A stretch of DNA of 36,367 nucleotides. Source: a virus. Made by a program: the position numbers and the translations under genes. How positions within the stretch are numbered: the first letter of the stretch is position 1; every line of letters starts with the position of its first letter. Shown here one piece after another: positions 1 through 6,430 of the stretch. The notes beneath the pieces were generated by a model. It did no database searches and was not told where the DNA came from. It saw nothing but the letters and a program-made list of their open reading frames with translations. The DNA is taken from IMG/VR virus record IMGVR_UViG_3300020054_000461, positions 1-36,367 of that record. One strand, written 5' to 3'.

Positions 1-576
1 CAAGAAGCGGTGCGTTTCTGTGTATTCGTGCTCGTAGTCATGGAACTCGAAGGAGCGTGCAGGCAGTTGCTCCCCTGCGATGGTGAGCATGTCGTCCCAC
101 CACTTCTTGGCATTAGGTAGCCCATGCTGTAGTTCGGCTTGCAGTTCGCCTCCGAAGTCAGAGTAGATGTTGGGTACATGGCCGTTGTTTGAGAAGGCCA
201 CGGTCGGACGCTCATCGAAGAGGCCGCCCCATTCTTCTGCTTCGCAGGGATAAAAGTCGCCGATGCTAAGCATCTTGTCGAGTGGTGCGTCATAGGCTTC
301 GGCTACGACACGGATGAACGACTTCGCATTGCTCAACATCTCGAACCACATGCAACCCTCTGCGTATGAGGGCTCGACGCACCAGTCGTAGGGGCCGTCG
401 TGGTTCCACTCCTCCACGTCAGGGAGGTAGAGGACTTCACGGATTTGGCGAGCCAGTGCGGCTGGCTCGGTGAAGATGGCGTGCTCGGCAAGCGGTGGTG
501 ACCAATTGCCCTCGCCTGACCAGTTGTCTTTGCGGTAGGTGCGCGTGGTCTTCTCGTAAATGATGGTCGTCTTCAT
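1..576 (-). CDS. Unknown protein, partial at the window edge
   Basis: The frame opens at ATG 576 (MKTTIIYEKTTRTYRKDNWS) and stays open for all 192 codons to base 1, so the C-terminus lies outside the window. The protein is rich in Trp, Tyr and acidic residues and has no signal peptide or membrane segment. I do not recognise the family. Its ATG overlaps the stop of the upstream gene as ATGA, and GAGGAGATGA just upstream is a good ribosome-binding site. It is the last visible gene of a six-gene minus-strand operon. Because the gene runs off the edge it is easily missed. The coding call is firm; the function is unknown. Confidence 0.8.
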   Translation of the reverse strand, partial: MKTTIIYEKTTRTYRKDNWSGEGNWSPPLAEHAIFTEPAALARQIREVLYLPDVEEWNHDGPYDWCVEPSYAEGCMWFEMLSNAKSFIRVVAEAYDAPLDKMLSIGDFYPCEAEEWGGLFDERPTVAFSNNGHVPNIYSDFGGELQAELQHGLPNAKKWWDDMLTIAGEQLPARSFEFHDYEHEYTETHRFL

Positions 577-989
577 GCGTTCATCTCCTCGGGCTTCACC
601 CAGCCACCGTGGTCTTCAGACCACACGTAGTCGCCTGAGATTTCGTAGAGTTCCGAAGGGTCCACGCCATCCGTGTGCAGCCACGTGGCGAACTGGATGA
701 GGGTGTCGAAGGCGTCGAGCAAGTGTGCTTTCGAGAGGCCCTTCTTGAAGAGCCACTCGTTCTTGATGACTTGGGATGCCGAGCGACGAGACATTCTCAT
801 GCCCGTGCGCACCTCGAACTCCAGTCCTTGGAGCATGAAGGGGATGCGCATACCGACAGGGCCAGTCGCTTCCAATGCACGGTGCATACGCTCGACCAGT
901 TCCATCAGGTCAGCGCCGGGTCTGAGCCTCGTCCCAGTGTCGCGTTTGAGTGTGTTCCAATTCGTTTCCAATGCTTCGTAATAGTTCAT
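573..989 (-). CDS. Unknown 138-aa protein
   Basis: I chose ATG 989 because AAAGGTGA stands seven bases upstream and the ATG overlaps the previous stop by four bases; the frame is open further upstream but without a better start. The protein begins MNYYEALETNWNTLKRD and is soluble and mostly helical. It has no recognised domain. The N-terminal ALETNWNTLKRD resembles the ALETAWLLLKD tag of the protein at 8245, which may be chance or a distant version of the same helix. It sits in the middle of a translationally coupled operon of small genes, probably early or regulatory genes, judging only by their size and separation from the head genes. Confidence 0.8.
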   Translation of the reverse strand: MNYYEALETNWNTLKRDTGTRLRPGADLMELVERMHRALEATGPVGMRIPFMLQGLEFEVRTGMRMSRRSASQVIKNEWLFKKGLSKAHLLDAFDTLIQFATWLHTDGVDPSELYEISGDYVWSEDHGGWVKPEEMNA

Positions 990-1204
990 GCGTTCACCTT
1001 TTCTTTCTTGTCTGCGTAGCCGCCGCCGTTGTCCTGCACGTCGGCCATGGCCCACGCCTTGAAATCCTCGTGAGAATCAAAGAGTTCCCAGTCGCCGGGC
1101 GTGATGATGTAGGTGTAGCGCACACCATCACGCTTGATGGTCAAATCCTTCGTGCTGAAATCCACTGAGAGGAACAGGTTTTCCCATGCTCGCGGTCCAA
1201 TCAT
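986..1204 (-). CDS. Unknown 72-aa protein
   Basis: Starts at ATG 1204 (MIGPRAWENLFLSVDFS) behind a strong GGAGGAGGATGA ribosome-binding site, and overlaps both neighbours by ATGA. The residues suggest a small mixed beta/alpha protein (alternating hydrophobic stretches such as RYTYIITPG followed by DSHEDFKAWAMADVQ). There is no motif I can assign. Third from the downstream end of the six-gene minus-strand chain. Confidence 0.75.
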   Translation of the reverse strand: MIGPRAWENLFLSVDFSTKDLTIKRDGVRYTYIITPGDWELFDSHEDFKAWAMADVQDNGGGYADKKEKVNA

Positions 1205-1365
1205 TCATCCTCCTCCTTCGGGCCGGGGCAGTCGTAGCACTTCCACAGTTGGCTGATGTCCCGACGGGTCACCTTCTCCTCTTCGTTGTAGTCGAGGTAG
1301 TCCGTTTCGGAATAACGGCAGGTCATCTCTGCATCACAGTAAGGGCAGTTGGTGGTCATGTTCAT
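1201..1365 (-). CDS. Small zinc-ribbon protein, 54 aa
   Basis: Starts at ATG 1365 after GGAGGAGGAA. It carries CPYC near residue 7 and a second knuckle, CYDC, near residue 44, the spacing of a single zinc ribbon. The last residues are acidic (KEEDE). Single zinc ribbons of this size in archaeal viruses commonly bind nucleic acid or a protein partner; which one cannot be told from the sequence. A longer frame begins upstream at 1578, but that part is a shadow of the next gene. Both ends overlap neighbouring genes by ATGA. Confidence 0.8.
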   Translation of the reverse strand: MNMTTNCPYCDAEMTCRYSETDYLDYNEEEKVTRRDISQLWKCYDCPGPKEEDE

Positions 1366-1757
1366 TCCTCCTCCTCGTTCGGGAGCGTGATGTTCCAGCC
1401 GTCGATTGAATCCCATGTGGCGTAGCCCACCGGGTAGCGCGTTGGGTTGGCGCGGCGGCTCGTTGGGGTGGCGCGGAGGTATGCGATGCCTTCGTAGTAC
1501 GTGTCCTGTTCGACGAAGAGAGCAGGGATGTTGAGGTCGCGCATGTGGATGAGTTGCTGTTGAATCCATGCGAGGCATGTCTTTTCGGTCTTCGCGCTGA
1601 ACGCCTCAAAACGGTCATGCCAAGTGCGGGAAGCCATGACCATGTGGCACGGAACAGAGGGCTGGTATTCGACTGTGTAGAAAATGCAGTGCCCTTCGCG
1701 CACTGGATAGTTGGTTGGCATCGGGTGGCATTCTTCGGGCGCCAATCGCATGTTCAT
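1362..1757 (-). CDS. Unknown 131-aa protein
   Basis: ATG 1757 follows GAGGAGGA at close range and overlaps the previous stop. The protein has a Trp/Tyr-rich soluble composition, with YTVEYQPSVPCHMVMASRTW, a central helix CLAWIQQQLIHMRDLN and an acidic end (PNEEEE). I do not recognise it. The C-terminal EEEE/EDE endings recur in three consecutive genes of this operon (1754, 1362, 1201). This partly reflects the GAGGAGGA ribosome-binding site of the following gene being read as Glu codons, so these acidic tails may have no protein-level meaning. Confidence 0.78.
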   Translation of the reverse strand: MNMRLAPEECHPMPTNYPVREGHCIFYTVEYQPSVPCHMVMASRTWHDRFEAFSAKTEKTCLAWIQQQLIHMRDLNIPALFVEQDTYYEGIAYLRATPTSRRANPTRYPVGYATWDSIDGWNITLPNEEEE

Positions 1758-1954
1758 TCCTCCTCGTAGAAGATGTAGCCTGCTTCAATCATGCGAGCGA
1801 GCCAGTTGTCTTGGTGGCGCAGGGGCATCTGGTAGCGGATGAGGTCAGCGATGTCCTCGATGGCTTCGAGGAGCGAGTCCCTCAGTTGCTCCAGACTCAA
1901 GGTGTATTCGTGTAGGTCTGCGTAGGCTTGGTCTTGTTCGTCGTATTCGCTCAT
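1754..1954 (-). CDS. Unknown 66-aa acidic helical protein, first gene of the minus-strand operon
   Basis: I chose ATG 1954 (MSEYDEQDQAYADLHEY) because GGAGGAAAC lies just upstream; an in-frame TTG at 1987 lacks such a site. The protein is strongly acidic and predicted helical (LSLEQLRDSLLEAIEDIADLI), ending FYEEE. No family recognised. It is the promoter-proximal gene of the six-gene operon and lies directly after the AT-rich promoter and the (AG)16 tract. Confidence 0.75.
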   Translation of the reverse strand: MSEYDEQDQAYADLHEYTLSLEQLRDSLLEAIEDIADLIRYQMPLRHQDNWLARMIEAGYIFYEEE

Positions 1955-1994
1955 GCTTGTTTCCTCCGATGTTTCCGATGTATTCAATGGTGCT

Positions 1995-2057
<63 letters not shown>

Positions 2058-2075
2058 TACTACTACTACTACTAC
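2058..2075. repeat. (TAC)6 trinucleotide repeat
   Basis: Six perfect TAC units directly behind the AT-rich island. They are non-coding in any supported gene. Together with the AG tract they make this the only simple-sequence hotspot in the window. Confidence 0.9.
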
Positions 2076-2224
2076 GCTACTGGGGCGCAGTCTGCCGGTC
2101 CCTTATGCGTAAGGGGCGAGATGGAATGGGATGGTGAGGGGTGCGAGGTGGGGTGGGAGGTCAGGTTGCGTGGCGCTCTGGGCGTCAGGCAGATTCTGTG
2201 AGGAATCGGGAAGCAACACAAGCA

Positions 2225-2292
2225 CCTCGCAGGGCAGAGGTCTGGCGTGGCTGGCCAGCCCGCGCACGTTGCTCTGCCTCTGCCCTGCGAGG
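2225..2292. repeat. Inverted repeat, 16-bp perfect arms
   Basis: Arms 2225-2240 (CCTCGCAGGGCAGAGG) and 2277-2292 are exact reverse complements, separated by 36 bases that include the palindrome GCTGGCCAGC. It could form a long hairpin in RNA or a cruciform in DNA. Confidence 0.9.
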
Positions 2293-2317
2293 GCAAGGCT
2301 CGACATTATACCGACTC

Positions 2318-2340
2318 GAATGCCTTGTCGAAGGGCATTC
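2318..2340. repeat. Short hairpin, 7-bp arms
   Basis: GAATGCC (2318-2324) pairs with GGCATTC (2334-2340) around a 9-base loop. It is short and of uncertain importance alone, but it belongs to the row of hairpins between 2225 and 2798. Confidence 0.6.
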
Positions 2341-2438
2341 TCCTCTGCAGATGCGGTCTCTACATGCGCCCCACTCACTGGGGCACGGTATTGCCGTTAG
2401 TCATGTTTCTATCCTCCTGTGTCCTGTTGAATGTGAAG

Positions 2439-2552
2439 TGTTTGCACTGGCTCCTGCTCAGGCAGGGGCGGATTACCAACGGCGCTGAAGCAAACGTGCC
2501 GTGGTGTAGCGTGCCGCCGAACTCCGTTGGTCTTACGGAGCCAGTGCAAACA
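2439..2552. repeat. Nested inverted repeat, possible structured RNA
   Basis: Outer arms 2439-2454 (TGTTTGCACTGGCTCC) and 2537-2552 are exact 16-bp reverse complements. Inside them, ACCAACGG (2475-2482) pairs with CCGTTGGT (2524-2531), so one 114-base unit folds as two stacked coaxial stems with a further GC-rich interior. Nested exact pairing of this kind is unlikely by chance and suggests selection on folding. No tRNA, rRNA, riboswitch or other known RNA family is recognised. Confidence 0.75.
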
Positions 2553-2565
2553 GTGAGTGTGAAGT

Positions 2566-2651
2566 GAAGCGGGGCAGGTCGGGGGGAAGCCTCCGGCGCC
2601 GGTTAGCAGGCGCGCTTTCAGAAAGGGCAGGCTGTTCACCTGCCCCGCTTC
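2566..2651. repeat. Inverted repeat, 14-bp perfect arms
   Basis: GAAGCGGGGCAGGT (2566-2579) is the exact reverse complement of 2638-2651. The 58-base interior contains a smaller CTTT-CAG-AAAG hairpin. It begins 13 bases after the preceding nested repeat. Confidence 0.85.
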
Positions 2652-2778
2652 GGGCTGCACGGTATGGACCCCGTGCGGTCGAGGACTACAAGCCGTCCAC
2701 CGGCCTCGGTCGTGCTGGCTTGCCCGCCAGCAGGAGCGCAACTTCACCGCGTGCGCTTGCGGGGTCGTAGGTGAGGAA

Positions 2779-2798
2779 CGGGGGGCCGCAGCCCCCCG
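2779..2798 (-). terminator. GC hairpin downstream of the minus-strand gene
   Basis: CGGGGGGC (2779-2786) and GCCCCCCG (2791-2798) form an 8-bp all-GC stem with the loop CGCA. It lies about 50 bases beyond the stop of the gene at 2846-3490. No T-tract follows on the minus strand, so it is only a possible terminator or RNA-stabilising hairpin. Confidence 0.45.
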
Positions 2799-2845
2799 CC
2801 CTCTGCCGAGCCCGACACGCGGGCTTGAGAGGGGGCGAGCCCCGC

Positions 2846-3490
2846 TCACTCGGTGGCGAGCAGGGTCACCTTGGCGTCGCCCTTGATGAGCCAGACGCCC
2901 TTGGACTCCTTGTCCTGCCACCAGTTCTCCTTGTCGGGGTGGTTCGCACGGACCCACGCCTTCGCGGCCTTGACGCGGCTGTCGAAGAAGCGCGGCTTCC
3001 CGTCCTTGTCCACCACGCCCTCGGCGATGTAGGCCACACCTGCGGCCACGGCGGCTTCGAGCGAGGCCCGACCGGCAGCGCGCTTGAGGGCGCGGCGGTG
3101 TGCAGCAAGCCCGTGGAAGAGCAGGCTGACGACCTTGCCAGCGTTCGCGCCCTTGGTGACCGTGTAGGAGGTGCGGAGCGCGGTGAGCGCGGTCACGTCG
3201 TCCTTGACGGTGGGCAGGTCGCGACCGCATTCGCCAACGCCGTCAGCGCGGGCGTTCTGCACGGCCTTGTTCAGGCCGGTGTAGACCTGCCTGCGCGTGA
3301 TGGATGAGAGCGCGTAGTCCTTCGACCACTCGATGCGCCCGCTGCTCAGGAACGTGTCCTTCTCGATGGGCAGTTCCACCCGTGCCGCATCGCTGCGGAT
3401 GAACGCCTGCATGGAGGCGTTCACGGGGTTCATCTGCACCGCGTAGGGTGCTCCTCGGTCAATCGTGTCTGTGTTCATTTCGTTCGTCAT
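2846..3490 (-). CDS. Unknown 214-aa basic protein
   Basis: ATG 3490 (MTNEMNTDTIDRGAPYAVQM) follows CACGAGGAATACGC, a usable ribosome-binding site; the frame is open farther upstream but enters the promoter repeat. The protein is soluble and Ala/Lys/Arg-rich, with a central helical basic part (FHGLAAHRRALKRAAGRA) and a Trp-containing C-terminal part (VRANHPDKENWWQDKESKGV). I do not recognise the family; the composition would suit nucleic-acid binding, but that is only suggestive. It stands alone, preceded by two near-identical promoter-operator cassettes, so its expression is probably tightly controlled. The composition and dedicated control would fit a regulator or early protein. Confidence 0.8.
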   Translation of the reverse strand: MTNEMNTDTIDRGAPYAVQMNPVNASMQAFIRSDAARVELPIEKDTFLSSGRIEWSKDYALSSITRRQVYTGLNKAVQNARADGVGECGRDLPTVKDDVTALTALRTSYTVTKGANAGKVVSLLFHGLAAHRRALKRAAGRASLEAAVAAGVAYIAEGVVDKDGKPRFFDSRVKAAKAWVRANHPDKENWWQDKESKGVWLIKGDAKVTLLATE

Positions 3491-3533
3491 GCGTATTCCT
3501 CGTGTTTCGTGTGTTCCGCTGTTGGGTGTTGTT

Positions 3534-3585
3534 GTCGAAGATTCGACGCCGACCCCCCTTTGTTGGTCCTTTATAACCGGAAGCC
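3534..3585 (-). promoter_or_regulatory. Promoter-operator cassette, copy 1
   Basis: Contains GTCGAA-GA-TTCGAC (3534-3547), an inverted repeat, and CTTTATAA (3569-3576; TTATAAAG on the minus strand). A TATA box there predicts a minus-strand start near 3546, exactly over the inverted repeat, the position at which an archaeal repressor would block polymerase. The leader to ATG 3490 would be about 55 nt. Copy 2 at 3691-3742 matches at 49 of 52 positions. Confidence 0.7.
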
Positions 3586-3623
3586 CCAGAACGGGGCACT
3601 GCGGCTGAGCCACACACCCTCAA

Positions 3624-3664
3624 CCACCCACCCCACGCCCCGCCACGGGGCGGGGGTGGGGTGG
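3624..3664. repeat. GC-rich imperfect hairpin between the two cassettes
   Basis: A C-rich run followed by a G-rich run pairs imperfectly around the core CGCCCC-GCCAC-GGGGCG. The G-rich side continues as G4-5 T runs to 3690 and could also form a G-quadruplex. It lies within any transcript starting at copy 2 of the promoter. Confidence 0.65.
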
Positions 3665-3690
3665 GGGTGGGGTGCTTGGTGGGGGTGGGT

Positions 3691-3742
3691 GTCGAAGGTT
3701 CGACGCTTACCCCCCTTTGTTGGTCCTTTATAACCGGAAGCC
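3691..3742 (-). promoter_or_regulatory. Promoter-operator cassette, copy 2
   Basis: GTCGAA-GG-TTCGAC (3691-3704) plus CTTTATAA (3726-3733), same order and spacing as copy 1, differing at only three positions. The predicted minus-strand start is near 3702. A transcript from here would read through the GC-rich hairpin and copy 1 before reaching the gene at 3490. Confidence 0.7.
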
Positions 3743-3786
3743 GTTGAACGTATGACTGCGCCCCTACACGGGCCTACCCCCTGCGA

Positions 3787-4153
3787 GTTTAGCGGGGCCA
3801 GTTGAGGCGCGTGAAGGACGCTCAAGCGAGTGCATGACCCAACCATATGCGTGGGGTCGAGGGGCCTGCCCCCGCCACCCCCGACGCGCTGCGACGACGG
3901 CGACCGGCAGAGGGCGCGCCCGCTAAACCGCTGTGGTGCTTGCTCACGCCCGCCCCGCGAGAACGAGCCGTGCGGCTGTGACTCACAGCGGGACGCCTAC
4001 GCGACGACGACGAAACCGATGCACTGCGGTTTAGTCGGGGCACTGCGAGCCACCCTGCCGCCGCGCGTGCTAAACGGGGCACGTCGGTTTAGCCTGCGGC
4101 TAAACCGTGCACTGCGGCTTAGCCGGAGGCATGCAGTTTAGGGGGGAGTTTAG
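3787..4153. repeat. Cluster of eight GTTTAG/CTAAAC boxes, possible origin or operator array
   Basis: GTTTAG occurs at 3787, 4029, 4087, 4136 and 4148, and its complement CTAAAC at 3923, 4070 and 4100. At 4085-4107 two boxes form a perfect palindrome with 10-bp arms (CGGTTTAGCC) and a 3-base loop; AAACCG/CGGTTT at 4013-4032 makes another hairpin, CGGCT-T-AGCCG at 4115-4125 a further one. GCACTGCGG recurs beside the boxes. The cluster lies between the minus-strand and plus-strand gene blocks, a usual place for an origin or a divergent control region. Together with the cassettes at 3534-3742 it accounts for the gene-free stretch 3491-4249. Confidence 0.65.
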
Positions 4154-4218
4154 GCTCCTTTAACCCCACACGGCGCTCCAGAAAAAAAAATTGCAGAAAA
4201 AATTAGGTGTACCTACGC

Positions 4219-4226
4219 CTTTATTA
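4219..4226 (+). promoter_or_regulatory. TATA box for leaderless gene 4250
   Basis: CTTTATTA is centred 27 nt before ATG 4250, the archaeal TATA-to-start distance. There is no Shine-Dalgarno before that ATG, so the transcript is probably leaderless. This promoter opens the plus-strand block. Confidence 0.6.
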
Positions 4227-4249
4227 GGCAGTGAACCAGTAGCGTCGCT

Positions 4250-4543
4250 ATGGCTCCTACCCAAACCGCAGCGTGCCCCGAGTGCCAGAGCGTCATCGAC
4301 TACGACCCCGACTACGTCGACGACCCATTTGACGCGACTGAGGGCATGTGCGTCAACTGCGCGGTCAAAGCCTTCGCCGGCTTCCGTGGCACCTTCGGCA
4401 TCGGTCCGTCCGTCGAAGAGGGGATGCACGACCTCACGTTTCTCACAGAGGGCGCTGAAACAAACCTGACCCTCAGCACTACGGCCGTTGAGTGCGTGGC
4501 GGCTGTTCTCAAGTCCTACCTCGAATCTGATTGCGAGGAATGA
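4250..4543 (+). CDS. Small zinc-ribbon protein, 97 aa
   Basis: MAPTQTAACPECQSVIDYDP begins at the ATG 27 nt behind a TATA box. It carries CPEC at residues 9-12 and CVNC at residues 35-38, so one zinc ribbon occupies the first 45 residues; the rest is acidic and ends DCEE. No membrane segment. The function is unknown; a transcriptional or protein-binding role is typical of such ribbons in archaeal viruses. It is the first gene of the long plus-strand block and lies beside the GTTTAG box cluster. The next gene's promoter begins ten bases after its stop. Confidence 0.8.
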   Translation: MAPTQTAACPECQSVIDYDPDYVDDPFDATEGMCVNCAVKAFAGFRGTFGIGPSVEEGMHDLTFLTEGAETNLTLSTTAVECVAAVLKSYLESDCEE

Positions 4544-4584
4544 GCGGCGCTGGTTTCATAACCTCTACCCGCCTGCGAGAAACG

Positions 4585-5088
4585 ATGTCGCCGCTGGAGC
4601 AGGCTTGGTCCGTGCTCAAAGCCGACCCTGAATCGCAGGCGTGGAGCAGGGAATACGGAACGGGGGCAAGTGCGTTAGCGCACCCCGACGCACCCAATAG
4701 CCTCGGTTTCACGATTAACAACGAGGGAACCATTGACCCCAATGTAATGTCGATGCGTAATCGCATGTTCCGTAATCTATACGACCACACAGAAGCAGTA
4801 GGTCGCGCCGACCCCAAAGAACGAGGTTTTGGCACTACTGCCCATGATTTTGGGGACCTCAACGTCATGGACGATTCGCAGGGCTTCACCGCTCTAACTC
4901 CCGAAGGTGGCATTTCAAGGGTAGACCGACCGCACGCATACACGGAAAACCCACCAGTAGGTTCACCGCAGCAAGAAATGGACGACGTGCGCTTCAGAAT
5001 CGGCATCAAAACAGCGCTCGGCACTCCTTTGACGCCTGAGGAACAAGAACACTACCGCAGGTACTATGGTCAAGGTCAGATGCAGTAG
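4585..5088 (+). CDS. Unknown 167-aa protein with N-terminal AWxxLK tag
   Basis: I chose ATG 4585 because TTTCATAA (4554-4561) is centred 27.5 nt upstream; ATG 4540 in the same frame is possible but lacks such a box. The mature start is MSPLEQAWSVLKADPES, the short amphipathic helix shared with several neighbours. The rest is polar and low in hydrophobic residues, with no recognised domain, and ends with a Tyr/Gln-rich tail. I infer an internal virion or accessory protein because the tag recurs in proteins of very different body. The function of both tag and body is unknown. Confidence 0.75.
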   Translation: MSPLEQAWSVLKADPESQAWSREYGTGASALAHPDAPNSLGFTINNEGTIDPNVMSMRNRMFRNLYDHTEAVGRADPKERGFGTTAHDFGDLNVMDDSQGFTALTPEGGISRVDRPHAYTENPPVGSPQQEMDDVRFRIGIKTALGTPLTPEEQEHYRRYYGQGQMQ

Positions 5089-5090
5089 GT

Positions 5091-5098
5091 GTTAAATC
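5091..5098 (+). promoter_or_regulatory. TATA-like box for gene 5120
   Basis: GTTAAATC is centred about 26 nt before ATG 5120, and no convincing Shine-Dalgarno precedes that ATG. The HMG-CoA lyase-like gene therefore seems to have its own leaderless promoter. Confidence 0.45.
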
Positions 5099-5119
5099 CG
5101 CACCGCCTCCTGCCGGTTC

Positions 5120-5965
5120 ATGCGGGTGTCCATCTACGAGGTTGGGCCTCGTGATGGGTTGCAGTCGCTGGACCACGTGGTGCCGATTGAGGAGCGTAGG
5201 GCTCTAATTCAGTCGCTCTACAACGCTGGACTCACGGACGTCGAGGAAGTTTCCTTCGTTCATCCCAAGCGTCTGCCTCAGATGGCTGGCGCCGAGGAGG
5301 TTTTCAGCGGTCGTGGCTCGGCGCTGGTTCTCAACGCCCGTGGCTTTGAGCGGGCGCGTAAGGCTGGGGCCGAGCGCATCAACGTGGTCATCAGCCCCTG
5401 CGAGTCGTTTTGCCTGAACAACATGGGTCGCCGCCACCACGAACTGATGCTCATGTACCGCCAATTCCTCAACGGCTACCCCAAGGACAAGGTGCGCGTC
5501 TACGTGTCGATGGCCTTTGGTAGCCCGGACAGCGGGTCTTTTGAGCGCCGTCACCTCCGACTCATGACTCGCGATGCGCGTATGCTTGGCGACACCGTGG
5601 TTTTCGCCGACACCGTGGGGTGCGCGACGCACCACGATGTGTTCATGGCGGCCGAGGAGGCCGAGGAGGCTGGCATGCAGGCAGCGCTCCATCTCCACCA
5701 TCGTGGCGACGAATCGCGCCCGATTTCGCTCGTTCGCGCAGGCCTTCTTGCCGGAATCAAGCAATTCGACACCAGCATCGGTGGGCTGGGCGGTTGTCCG
5801 TTTGCCGAGGGCAGCGGGGCCAACCTGTCCACGGAGACCCTCGTGCGCCATCTGGACGCATGGGGTTTTGAGCATGGCATCGACAAGCGGGGTCTGGAGG
5901 CCGCGCGTCGGTTGGCGCACGGGCTGAAGTTTCCTGCGCCGGACGTCGCCGAGACGCACTGCTAA
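5120..5965 (+). CDS. HMG-CoA lyase-like enzyme (HMGL/DRE-TIM family)
   Basis: A 281-aa TIM-barrel aldolase of the DRE-TIM family; known HMG-CoA lyases split HMG-CoA into acetyl-CoA and acetoacetate. The N-terminus YEVGPRDGLQS (residues 6-16) holds the catalytic Arg-Asp pair, EVSFVHPKRLPQMA (43-56) matches the family's second block, HLHHRG (191-196) supplies the metal-binding HxH, and GGLGGCPFAEGSGANL (221-236) the catalytic cysteine C226 and the glycine loop. The segment after HxH differs from the usual HDTYGQALAN, so the substrate may differ. The length is slightly below the usual 300. Family membership is firm; the exact substrate is not. It is metabolic and out of place beside virion genes, so it looks like an auxiliary metabolic gene captured from a host. 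Confidence 0.9.
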   Translation: MRVSIYEVGPRDGLQSLDHVVPIEERRALIQSLYNAGLTDVEEVSFVHPKRLPQMAGAEEVFSGRGSALVLNARGFERARKAGAERINVVISPCESFCLNNMGRRHHELMLMYRQFLNGYPKDKVRVYVSMAFGSPDSGSFERRHLRLMTRDARMLGDTVVFADTVGCATHHDVFMAAEEAEEAGMQAALHLHHRGDESRPISLVRAGLLAGIKQFDTSIGGLGGCPFAEGSGANLSTETLVRHLDAWGFEHGIDKRGLEAARRLAHGLKFPAPDVAETHC

Positions 5966-6006
5966 ACGCGCGCATCTGAGTTATCACGCTCGGAATCACT
6001 CAGCAT

Positions 6007-6014
6007 CTTTATGA
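6007..6014 (+). promoter_or_regulatory. TATA box for leaderless gene 6037
   Basis: CTTTATGA is centred 26.5 nt before ATG 6037. Just upstream, CTGAGT (5976-5981) and ACTCAG (5998-6003) form an inverted repeat that could be an operator next to the box. No Shine-Dalgarno precedes the ATG. Confidence 0.55.
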
Positions 6015-6036
6015 CTACTATCCCGTTCGCCGGGAT

Positions 6037-6384
6037 ATGGCCAACGACGCCGAGCAATACACGAAGAATGCGGAAGAAGCAAAGCGCTTTGCTGCGCTGG
6101 TTCTTGCAGGACCAAGCGACACCTTTGAATTAGAACAGTTTGAAATCATGAACATGTATAGCAGCATGCTCGAATTGACGGCTGAAGAACTTGAAGCGCA
6201 GGAAGAAATTACGAAGGATTGGCTTTTCAGAATGGTCGCAGAACTGCACGAGATGCTTGAGCGCACCATCATCGCCAACGCTGCAAAAACTCAACCCGGT
6301 GAACTGTTCTACTGGTTAGACCAGTTTGCCGGAACGAACGGCTATTACGACTGGTGCGCATCACTCGGTCCCGAAGAAGAGTAG
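6037..6384 (+). CDS. Unknown 115-aa acidic helical protein
   Basis: MANDAEQYTKNAEEAKRFAA begins at the ATG behind the TATA box at 6007. The protein is acidic and nearly all helical (ELTAEELEAQEEITKDWLFR), without membrane segments or cysteine motifs apart from one Cys near the end, and it ends GPEEE. I do not recognise the family. It stands between the HMG-CoA lyase-like gene and the first large tagged protein and has its own promoter. Confidence 0.75.
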   Translation: MANDAEQYTKNAEEAKRFAALVLAGPSDTFELEQFEIMNMYSSMLELTAEELEAQEEITKDWLFRMVAELHEMLERTIIANAAKTQPGELFYWLDQFAGTNGYYDWCASLGPEEE

Positions 6385-6399
6385 GCTCCTCGTGAAACA

Positions 6400-6407
6400 G
6401 TTTAAGG
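6400..6407 (+). promoter_or_regulatory. TATA box for leaderless gene 6431
   Basis: GTTTAAGG is centred 27.5 nt before ATG 6431. The frame is also open upstream into the previous gene from a TTG at 6326, but this box fixes the likely start at MSAFDQAW. Confidence 0.6.
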
Positions 6408-6430
6408 TCAGGAGCGGCGTGCGCGATAGC

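Larger units (their letters stand above)
2081..2845. other. Gene-free stretch with successive large hairpins
   Basis: No supported coding frame; the open frames here are antisense or out-of-frame by-products of GC-rich sequence. The stretch contains at least five inverted repeats, listed separately: 2225-2292, 2318-2340, 2439-2552, 2566-2651 and 2779-2798. It lies downstream of the minus-strand gene 2846-3490 and upstream of the promoter near 2030. It could hold a structured non-coding RNA, a replication or packaging site, or terminators. The sequence does not decide among these. Confidence 0.6.

Noticed and set aside
2439-2552. tRNA gene
   Set aside because: The nested stem does not give a cloverleaf; there is no GTTCGAATC-type T-loop or recognisable anticodon arm.
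2409-3230. 273-codon minus-strand frame
   Set aside because: Overlaps gene 2846-3490 in another frame and runs into the hairpin field; the product is Arg/Gly/Pro-rich with no ribosome-binding site. The 2846-3490 frame has a good start and normal composition.
4085-4153. GTTTAG boxes as telomere-type repeats
   Set aside because: TTTAGGG-like units occur only once and in both orientations with irregular spacing, not in a tandem array.
2081-4249. CRISPR array
   Set aside because: Repeats are neither equal-length direct repeats with regular spacers nor accompanied by cas genes; the two 52-bp copies are promoter cassettes.
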